Below, one piece after another: positions 14,783 to 20,801 of a stretch of 20,801 nucleotides of DNA (within the stretch, counting starts at the first letter, position 1; every line of letters starts with the position of its first letter). The stretch is from NCBI GenBank assembly GCA_903970295.1, contig CAJCHQ010000914.1, positions 1-20,801 of the forward strand, read 5' to 3'. The translations under genes and the position numbers were made by a program. The DNA comes from Bryobacterales bacterium (lineage in GTDB: Bacteria > Cyanobacteriota > Vampirovibrionia > Obscuribacterales > Obscuribacteraceae). Below the pieces are notes generated by a model. The model was not told where the DNA came from and made no database searches. It saw nothing but the letters and a program-made list of their open reading frames with translations.

Positions 14783-15850
14783 TTAGTACGCATTGAAATA
14801 CCAAGCCGCAACGCAAAACAACGCGACAAAAACGGCGGCAATGCTGCTGGCTCTGGCAGCGCCAGTGAACTTTGACTTATGAGCGGCATAACAGACGATG
14901 CCAGTGAAGCAAAAAATTGTCCACAGGAGTATTTCGATTAGTCGCCTCTCTCCTGTGATGGTTGTTTCAATGTCTGGATTGTCGTAGACATAAATCTGGA
15001 CTGAAGGTTCTGCCCCTTTTTCATTCGCAGCATTCTCTTCAATACCAGCGAGTGGGTCGAGTGTAGTTATGGTCTTACCGTATTCGCTGATGATGGCAAA
15101 ATATCGGCTCGGATCAGAGCTGATTAACGGGCGACCACTGCGATCGAACCCTTCTACCAGAAATTTGCGGTAGTTGCTGCACAAGCAGATGATTGCGCCC
15201 GGTCGCCAGTGGCGATCGTAACTGCCGCGGTCAATCAAGTCGATCGGTTCGTCAGTCTGCTTGTCCAGAATGATCGAGGCACTGTCATGCTTCCCCGTGA
15301 CTGGGTTGACGTAGCCGAAGTTTGGTTCCGTCCTTCTACATTGGTCAGCATCAGCAGGATAACGGCGACTTTCCTGGTAATATTTCTGAGCAAAATTCGA
15401 ATACCACCACATTTTTCTCAGTACAGCCGCTTCTGGTGCATCTGGATTGTATAGGGCTAGCTTGTCTTTGCCGACAATTGCGGTGCCATCATATCGATAC
15501 CAGAGTTCGGTGCGATGCAAATATCCATGCAAAAAAGCTCCGGGGTCCGTTCCTGGGCCTGTGAGCAGAGTATATTTGGCAGTTATTCTTTTACCGGATT
15601 TGAGGATTGTGCACTCGTCTTTCGAATAGAAGTTGATCGAGCTTGCCACATCGCAGGATTGAAATTTTTGACCGATCAGATCGGATGATTTCAGTGCTGG
15701 TACTATATTTGGTGTCGCGCCTTGTGTGTTCAAGGCGGAGAAAAATTTGGCACAACAAAAAATAAGCAAACCAGACACCAGCAGCAAGGCCCAGGGCCCT
15801 TGCATAAAGGATATAGACTGGCCTCGACCAGATTTAGTTGGTCCCCGCAT
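14783..15850 (-). CDS. Membrane protein of unknown function in Tad operon
   Basis: A 355-residue protein with one N-terminal membrane helix (about 19-38, ALLLVSGLLIFCCAKFFSAL), a large presumably periplasmic domain (about 45-290) and two C-terminal helices (about 305-322 and 333-352). The N-terminus (GRGQSIS before the helix) resembles the anchor of TadE-like proteins. The sequence RRYPAD, followed later by GYVNPVTGK, recalls the Tyr-Pro and Asn-Pro-x-Thr-Gly pattern of type II secretion pseudopilins such as GspG, but I cannot confirm a fold. Four Cys in the large domain (residues 66, 80, 168 and further) may form disulphides. Its ATG lies eight bases after the TadG-like stop, indicating translational coupling. 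A role in pilus assembly or its surface is inferred from position only. Confidence 0.75.
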   Translation of the reverse strand: MRGPTKSGRGQSISFMQGPWALLLVSGLLIFCCAKFFSALNTQGATPNIVPALKSSDLIGQKFQSCDVASSINFYSKDECTILKSGKRITAKYTLLTGPGTDPGAFLHGYLHRTELWYRYDGTAIVGKDKLALYNPDAPEAAVLRKMWWYSNFAQKYYQESRRYPADADQCRRTEPNFGYVNPVTGKHDSASIILDKQTDEPIDLIDRGSYDRHWRPGAIICLCSNYRKFLVEGFDRSGRPLISSDPSRYFAIISEYGKTITTLDPLAGIEENAANEKGAEPSVQIYVYDNPDIETTITGERRLIEILLWTIFCFTGIVCYAAHKSKFTGAARASSIAAVFVALFCVAAWYFNAY

Positions 15851-15858
15851 GCGTTTTG

Positions 15859-17502
15859 TCAGTGCCTTTGACGAATCGTGAAATCAAAGGCGATCCCTTC
15901 TTTGTTGTATGTTTGGCGAATGCCGGAGCCGGTCAAAAACTCCTGATAAGGCCATGTAATGTTTTCGAACATGCTGCTGGCAGTGTAACTGCCAGCGTTA
16001 GGATTTGCTCCGCTTACGCCCGGCACGTTCAGCGGTTCTCCAGCGTGTAATCCACCTTTGGTTTTACCCGGTTGATGAACATAATCAGTGATTTGCAGGT
16101 CGTAACTGTTCTGATTGGCGCTCACCAAGCCTAGTCCGCTAATCGCGCGATATTGATTATTACTGACACAAAAGTCGGTTTTCCCCCAGGGAATAGTATC
16201 GTTGGTGACTGTGCCCGAGGATGTGAGATGGAAGCGCTGCTGTTGTGGACCGCCCACGCCAAAGTTCATTGGGGTCTGCAGCATATTGATCAGTGATTGC
16301 ACATTGACTGTCAGGCCGCCGCGTTTGATCCAATCATAGAAAGCAACGCTGAAAACATTTTCGAATTTGGGATGAAAGCTGTCAGGATCCGGCAAAAATG
16401 GCATCGAATAATTCGATAGCGCCGTTTGTGGATAATCTCCTTTGAGCGGCGTCTGCATCATATCCGTCGGATCGGTCTGAATCTGCGCATTGTTGATCAA
16501 GTCACCGGGTTGCACAACTTCGGGTACCGGGCCGTCCGTCATTGTGATTGTGAATGCTCCCGGATATGGCCGCTGGTCAACGACCGTGCCGCCAAGGGCT
16601 GCCGCTGTAGCGTGAATCGTGCGAGTCAAAGAATCGCTTTCGGTGTATTGTTCATCGGCATCCACTTTAATAACGGCGGGAGTGGAGTAAGGCAAGCCGG
16701 CGACGCTCGTTTGAAAGACTCTGAAGTCAACTAGAGTAGCGCTCGGACCTTGCGCTGCAAAAACAAAGGGCGTCGTATTGTTGTACATAATAGCTACATC
16801 GGGATTATAGAAGCCTTGAGTTTGTTGGCTGGAGGGCACCGAAGCGATGCTTTGCGGCTGCGGAATCGGTATTCTGGTGGCCAGACCGTCCACGTAACCT
16901 AGCGCTAATTTCATCGAGCCTGGTACCAAATTCGAACTCTGTGCCACCACCAGGTGCACTTTATTCGATTGATAAGCTGAAACGGCATCTTGATAAGGGC
17001 TGATCACATTGCCATTGATATCGGTAATTGTTCCACCGGGTGTGATCGCCGCATTGAGAGCGGCAACCAGGTTCTTCTGAGCACTAATTGCATTGTTGTA
17101 ATCGGTCATGGCCAGCTGCTTCATCAACGGATCTTGTAAATAATCCGAAATGATCAGATCGAGTCTAATTGTTCCGAGCAGCGTGTTTATCCCAGTCACT
17201 GGAGTGTAAAATTGGTCACCAGCAGCAGTGGCAGTACCGATTGGGCTGGCATCCGATAGCCCGATCAAACCGAAATTGGGATCGACGATAACTATTGCTG
17301 AAAGATCTTTAGCTGCCGCCAGTGCCGCCGCCTCGATTGCTGAGCGTTGTTCGTGATAACTGCCCATGAAGCCAGTGAATTTCAAACAGAAGATCATAAT
17401 CAGCAAAGCCAGCGTGCCAAAAATAGCGATGACCAGAACAAGCGAAGCACCAGCTTCGCGCTTTAAACTCCTTTTGCCGTTTTTGCTTTTTTGATTACGC
17501 AA
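15859..17502 (-). CDS. TadG-like Flp pilus assembly protein
   Basis: A 547-residue protein with a basic N-terminus and one membrane anchor (about 19-42, ASLVLVIAIFGTLALLIMIF), followed by the Ala-rich helix typical of TadG/TadE proteins (EQRSAIEAAALAAAKDLSAI). The rest is a large exported beta-rich region with many Thr, Pro, Gln and Asn. TadG-like proteins sit in the inner membrane facing the periplasm and take part in Tad pilus or surface-fibre assembly; the big exported part may interact with the outer surface. The only start in frame is TTG at 17502, preceded by GTGGA; a stop lies directly upstream, so no ATG start exists. The gene follows the lectin-bearing TadE-like gene by 27 bases and is followed by an unknown membrane gene after eight. 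Confidence 0.85.
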   Translation of the reverse strand: MRNQKSKNGKRSLKREAGASLVLVIAIFGTLALLIMIFCLKFTGFMGSYHEQRSAIEAAALAAAKDLSAIVIVDPNFGLIGLSDASPIGTATAAGDQFYTPVTGINTLLGTIRLDLIISDYLQDPLMKQLAMTDYNNAISAQKNLVAALNAAITPGGTITDINGNVISPYQDAVSAYQSNKVHLVVAQSSNLVPGSMKLALGYVDGLATRIPIPQPQSIASVPSSQQTQGFYNPDVAIMYNNTTPFVFAAQGPSATLVDFRVFQTSVAGLPYSTPAVIKVDADEQYTESDSLTRTIHATAAALGGTVVDQRPYPGAFTITMTDGPVPEVVQPGDLINNAQIQTDPTDMMQTPLKGDYPQTALSNYSMPFLPDPDSFHPKFENVFSVAFYDWIKRGGLTVNVQSLINMLQTPMNFGVGGPQQQRFHLTSSGTVTNDTIPWGKTDFCVSNNQYRAISGLGLVSANQNSYDLQITDYVHQPGKTKGGLHAGEPLNVPGVSGANPNAGSYTASSMFENITWPYQEFLTGSGIRQTYNKEGIAFDFTIRQRH

Positions 17503-17529
17503 AACTTCTATCCACGGTCACTATTGAGC

Positions 17530-18705
17530 CTATTGGGTGATGATGATGCGAACCATCTGCGACCCGAAGTCATCTAATTGATTGTCATTGCAACCCATGC
17601 TCAGCGGTCCGCTGAATTTAACTGGATAATTGAGCAAAAAGTTTCCCGATGGTACGAAATGAGGGTCTCCTTTCGTGCCACCTGAACTGAAGCCATACGG
17701 CAGTATAGGGGGCGTGCCGATATATCCCAGCAGATACATATTGTTGTAGTCGAGATCGTATGACGCGTAATTGTTCAGGGTGCCAGGCGTACCTTTCGCG
17801 TCCTCGCCTGATGGTGAACCATCAGGGCAGCCCCAGTTTCCAGTCGCTTGTGTGTCGAGCCAGACGTTCTGCCCGGCCTGTAGTGTGACACCAGTATTGA
17901 CCCAGCCACCGGGAGGAGCTCCGGCTGACTGATTGTAATTGGCTTGAACATTGACCACCGCGACATTCACAACTGTCTGCCCGGCATTCTGGATTTGCTG
18001 AAAAATGTTCGGGTTGCGCCAGGTTATGGGGCTCGGCGGCGGCATATTGTTGGGATTGTCGGAGACTCGATTGAACGGATTTACGTTGCCTCCGCCACCA
18101 CCACTGCCAACTCCTCCTTGCGGACTACTCTCGAGCCCGCCTGGATGTTCGACGGGTCGGTTAGCAATAAATGTCAGAGTTGCAGGTTTGCCGATGCCCG
18201 GCACGTTTTGCAGCACTGGAACTGCATCCAGGCTGACCAACGGCGAGACGTTATAGATGCTCTTGATCGAAAGTTCGTACATCGCAGCTGATGTGTTGAC
18301 GGGCGAACCGACTGTCTGGTTTGCCTCCGAGCTGGTGACAGTGCCGCTGGCCAGGTCTGTCGTCAAAACGTACATATCATCGCCACAGCCAGTGTAGCCG
18401 CCTTCTGGCACCATGTGCACGAAGCGGGCTAGACCATTAGATTGAAAGCGGTAAGCTTCGCTGACCATGCTACTGAGCGATGCTGAATAATTGGCTTGCG
18501 TGGCAGCCTTTGCAGCTAAATCATTGGTGGTGAGAAACTGCGTTGCGCCCGCTACCAGAAGCGCCGAGAGATCTAACAGAGGCAAAAGCACTATCAAGAA
18601 AAGCACATAGACGACCGGACCGAATTCGGCAATTTCGGATGACCCCCTGTTATTACGCACGTAGCGTCTTCTGGCTTTGCAGTAAAGTCGGCGCATTAAT
18701 CTCAT
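17530..18705 (-). CDS. TadE-like pseudopilin with C-terminal LecA-like lectin domain
   Basis: About 391 residues. A very basic head (residues 1-20) and SSEIAEFGPVVYVLFLIVLL form a TadE-type membrane anchor (about 28-53), followed by the usual Ala/Thr/Gln helix (about 56-90). After an exported domain and a Gly/Pro/Asn-rich linker (about 190-232) comes a C-terminal beta domain (about 250-391). This has the layout of the galactose-binding lectin LecA (PA-IL) family: GVTLQAGQNVWLDTQATGNW, later LLGYIG, then SGPLSMGCNDNQLDDFGS and a final strand. The Asn-Asp/Asp-Asn-Gly-like calcium and sugar loop is partly kept. A sugar-binding pilus tip or surface anchor is inferred. The start is unsure: ATG at 18705 is preferred; the TTG at 18753 looks more like the -35 box TTGACA (TAAGCT lies 17 bases on). 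Confidence 0.8.
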   Translation of the reverse strand: MRLMRRLYCKARRRYVRNNRGSSEIAEFGPVVYVLFLIVLLPLLDLSALLVAGATQFLTTNDLAAKAATQANYSASLSSMVSEAYRFQSNGLARFVHMVPEGGYTGCGDDMYVLTTDLASGTVTSSEANQTVGSPVNTSAAMYELSIKSIYNVSPLVSLDAVPVLQNVPGIGKPATLTFIANRPVEHPGGLESSPQGGVGSGGGGGNVNPFNRVSDNPNNMPPPSPITWRNPNIFQQIQNAGQTVVNVAVVNVQANYNQSAGAPPGGWVNTGVTLQAGQNVWLDTQATGNWGCPDGSPSGEDAKGTPGTLNNYASYDLDYNNMYLLGYIGTPPILPYGFSSGGTKGDPHFVPSGNFLLNYPVKFSGPLSMGCNDNQLDDFGSQMVRIIITQ

Positions 18706-18841
18706 ATCGACAACGATTAAATCCAGCTTATCCTGCGGCGTGGCCGCTGTCAATGAACGACGATCGCACCATCTGCGGGTATGTCGTTCAAAATAAGAGA
18801 ACTATTTCGAACCGGTGTCGACGTCCGGCGCGCGACAATAC

Positions 18842-20143
18842 ATGCGGCAGTCTCAGGTAAGTGAGTTTTCGGTGAAAGGTACTTTCCGTTCGCTCTATGG
18901 TTTCAACTATCGGATTTGGGCCGGCGGAGCGATCATTTCCAATATCGGGACGTGGATGCAACGCACGGCTCAAGACTGGATCGTCCTCACTCAGTTGACC
19001 AATCACAATGCCACCGCTGTTGGTGTCGTGATGGCGCTCCAGTTCGGACCTCAGATTTTGATGTTGCCGCTCTCTGGTTACGCTGCCGATCATTTTGACC
19101 GGCGCAAACTTTTGTTCGCTACTCAGGCCAGTATGGGTTCACTGGCGCTGGGCTTGGGGCTGCTCACGGTCTCTGGTGCCGTGCAATTGTGGCATGTCTA
19201 CGTATTTGCCTTTTTGCTTGGCTGTGTCAGCGCTTTCGATGCGCCGGCGCGTCAGACTTTTGTTTCCGAATTGGTTCTAGAAGAACACTTGTCGAATGCA
19301 GTGGCGTTGAATTCCACATCCTTCAATGCGGCCCGCATGATCGGTCCGGCGATCGCCGGTGTTCTCATCGCCACTGTCGGTTCAGGTTGGGTCTTTTTGA
19401 TCAATGCCCTTTCCTTTCTCGCGGTGCTTTGCTCCCTCAGTCTTCTGCGCGTCGGTGAACTGCATCGGCGAGACCGGGCGATGCCGACTACCGGAGGCTT
19501 CGGCGAAGGCTTTCGCTACATTCGCCAGCGACCTGATTTGATCGCTGTTCTCGTGATGATTTTCTTGATCGGCACATTCGGTTTGAATTTCCCCATCTTC
19601 ATATCCACCATGGCGGTCACTGTTTTCCATTCGGGAGCGCGTCAGTACGGTCTTTTGACTTCTCTCATGGCGGTTGGATCTGTGACCGGTGCTTTGCTTT
19701 CCGCGCGCAGAGAAAAACCACGCATCGAGTTGCTGTTTATTGGTGCTGCCTGCTTCGGCTGTGGCTGTGCTCTGGCTGCGGTCATGCCCAACTACTGGCT
19801 CTTCGGCCTGGCGCTTATGACGATTGGTGTTTCGGCGCAGACGTTCGACACAACTGCCAACAGCACTGTGCAGCTATCTACCGACCCCGCCATGCGTGGT
19901 CGAGTGATGGCTATTTTGCTCGCTCTGGCCCTTGGCGGTACTCCTCTTGGCGCGCCCATTGTCGGCTGGGTGGCGGATACTTTCGGCCCCCGCTGGGCCC
20001 TCGGCGTTGGCGCGGCTGCTGGTTTCTGCGCAGCACTCGTTGGCATTTACTACCTGGCAAAGTATCGCCGACTGCGGTTGGCACGCGAGGATGGTCGCCT
20101 CCGCCTGATTTTCGACGAGCAAGCGCGACCAACAACTTTCTAA
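18842..20143 (+). CDS. MFS exporter, EntS-like (MFS_3 family)
   Basis: About 433 residues with twelve predicted membrane helices. The opening FRSLYGFNYRIWAGGAIISN and NIGTWMQRTAQDWIVL is characteristic of the EntS/MFS_3 exporters; the loop between helices 2 and 3 has GYAADHFDRRKLLF, the MFS motif A (Gly-x-x-x-Asp-x-x-x-Arg-Arg), and DAPARQTFVSELV follows helix 4. EntS exports enterobactin; most relatives have unknown substrates such as drugs or siderophores. No siderophore gene is in the window. Start choice is uncertain: ATG at 18842 is used, a GTG at 18815 would add nine residues, and neither has a clear ribosome-binding site. It is divergent from the Tad operon, sharing a control region of about 135 bases. 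Confidence 0.95.
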   Translation: MRQSQVSEFSVKGTFRSLYGFNYRIWAGGAIISNIGTWMQRTAQDWIVLTQLTNHNATAVGVVMALQFGPQILMLPLSGYAADHFDRRKLLFATQASMGSLALGLGLLTVSGAVQLWHVYVFAFLLGCVSAFDAPARQTFVSELVLEEHLSNAVALNSTSFNAARMIGPAIAGVLIATVGSGWVFLINALSFLAVLCSLSLLRVGELHRRDRAMPTTGGFGEGFRYIRQRPDLIAVLVMIFLIGTFGLNFPIFISTMAVTVFHSGARQYGLLTSLMAVGSVTGALLSARREKPRIELLFIGAACFGCGCALAAVMPNYWLFGLALMTIGVSAQTFDTTANSTVQLSTDPAMRGRVMAILLALALGGTPLGAPIVGWVADTFGPRWALGVGAAAGFCAALVGIYYLAKYRRLRLAREDGRLRLIFDEQARPTTF

Positions 20144-20256
20144 CAAGTCTGGTCTAGACTGCTTGTAGCAACCGCATATTCGCTCGAAGCGAAAATTGTG
20201 ACGCGGTGCGGATAGTGTTCCATGACGTCAGTACCCACACCAATGAAGATGACAAA
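20144..20256. other. Spacer between MFS gene and IS630 transposase, two small hairpins
   Basis: Hairpins AGTCT-GGTCT-AGACT (about 20146-20160) and TTCGCT-CGA-AGCGAA (20179-20193) are seen; neither is followed by a T run, so neither is a convincing terminator. The left inverted repeat of the insertion sequence should be here, but its partner lies beyond the window, so the border cannot be set. A GTG at 20215 could be an earlier start for the transposase. Confidence 0.4.
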
Positions 20257-20801
20257 ATGCCATTGACTCTTACTCGGGAAGAGATTGATGATCTCCTGAT
20301 GCTGAGCCGCTCTCGAACGGCGCCTGCGGGAAAAGTCGAACGTGCGCGGATTTTGCTCGCACATGTTCGTGGCGTACCGATCGCACAAATTGCCCGCGAG
20401 TTGAACACCGACCGCTCGAAGATTTACCGGTGTATCAAAAAGGCGCAAATATTCGGCGTTACGCAAAGCCTCGACGATCTTGAAAGGGCGTTGAGAAAAT
20501 CGATGATCAGTGAGGCGGCCAAAACTTGGTTGCTTGAAATCGCTGGAAAAAAACCTCAAGATTTCGGTTACGCCACTCCACGCTGGACCCAGGAACTCCT
20601 GGCCGAGCACGCTCGGGATCATTGTCAGCCGGTCGGACATCCATCATTACGCAATTTACAAAAAAGCACTGTCAACAAAATCTTGGCTGAAAAAGGGATA
20701 ACACCAAATCGGGCCGGCTTATATCTCGATCGACGCGAACACCAAGATGAACCGGTGCACGAAGTGCTCTTTGTTTATCAACATTTGGAGCTGTTGACTG
20801 C
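20257..20801 (+). CDS. IS630-family transposase, N-terminal half (cut by window end)
   Basis: An open frame from ATG 20257 to the window edge gives 181 residues without a stop. It matches the N-terminal half of IS630-family transposases: LTLTREEIDDLLMLSRSRTA, then VERARILLAHVRG, the first helix-turn-helix PIAQIARELNTDRSKIYRCI (about 41-60), an intermediate region around GKKPQDFGYATPRWTQELLA, and the second helix-turn-helix end STVNKILAEKGITPNRAG. The DDE catalytic domain should follow beyond the edge, so whether the element is active is unknown. The family moves by a DDE mechanism and inserts at TA. An in-frame GTG at 20215 could add 14 residues. It lies directly behind the MFS gene on the same strand. 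Confidence 0.85.
   Translation, partial: MPLTLTREEIDDLLMLSRSRTAPAGKVERARILLAHVRGVPIAQIARELNTDRSKIYRCIKKAQIFGVTQSLDDLERALRKSMISEAAKTWLLEIAGKKPQDFGYATPRWTQELLAEHARDHCQPVGHPSLRNLQKSTVNKILAEKGITPNRAGLYLDRREHQDEPVHEVLFVYQHLELLT

Noticed and set aside
1..20801. tRNA, rRNA, CRISPR arrays, riboswitches and replication origins
   Set aside because: None was recognisable by eye on either strand; no regularly spaced repeats and no cloverleaf or known aptamer pattern.

Overview
The window is bacterial chromosome: dense genes on both strands, Shine-Dalgarno motifs, several TTG starts, rho-independent terminators, no introns and no phage or plasmid backbone. Tad-type pseudopilins occur in two separate places, and many other proteins have no family I recognise. 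This would fit an environmental Gram-negative-like lineage such as the non-photosynthetic sister group of Cyanobacteria (Obscuribacterales/Vampirovibrionia), but that is only a guess; no rRNA or other marker gene is present to settle it.

Left part (1-5100, + strand): the end of a TadE-like gene and a second TadE-like pseudopilin gene; a gap of about 545 bp; a decayed PF10091/GH144-like glycoamylase gene; and an intact cytosolic-looking GH3 beta-glucosidase closed by a strong terminator. The two sugar genes resemble a beta-glucan degradation pair in which the endo-acting partner has been lost. From 5440 to 7625 there is a short unrecognised relic on the - strand, then an EamA/DMT exporter followed closely by a PhzF-family isomerase.

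Middle part (7600-13600): three - strand genes: a soluble protein with a His-rich head and an EF-hand-like loop, a small Sec-secreted protein, and a protein with a very His-rich first half fused to a lytic transglycosylase (SLT) domain. After a gene-poor stretch holding one probable decayed small gene comes a two-gene + strand operon of unknown function (61 and 180 aa) with a strong terminator, then a - strand gene for an Ala-rich low-complexity protein.

Right part (13600-18750, - strand): five packed genes that read as one operon: a TadE-like pseudopilin with a LecA-like lectin domain, a TadG-like protein, an unknown membrane protein, an internally deleted GNAT acetyltransferase and a CPBP intramembrane protease. 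Divergent from it is an EntS-like MFS exporter, followed by the 5' half of an IS630-family transposase cut by the window edge.

The points most worth following are the lectin-tipped Tad pseudopilin and its unusual operon partners, the His-rich signal-peptide-less protein pair that includes a murein-cutting domain, and the clear gene decay (glycoamylase, GNAT, missing EamA start codon, other relics).
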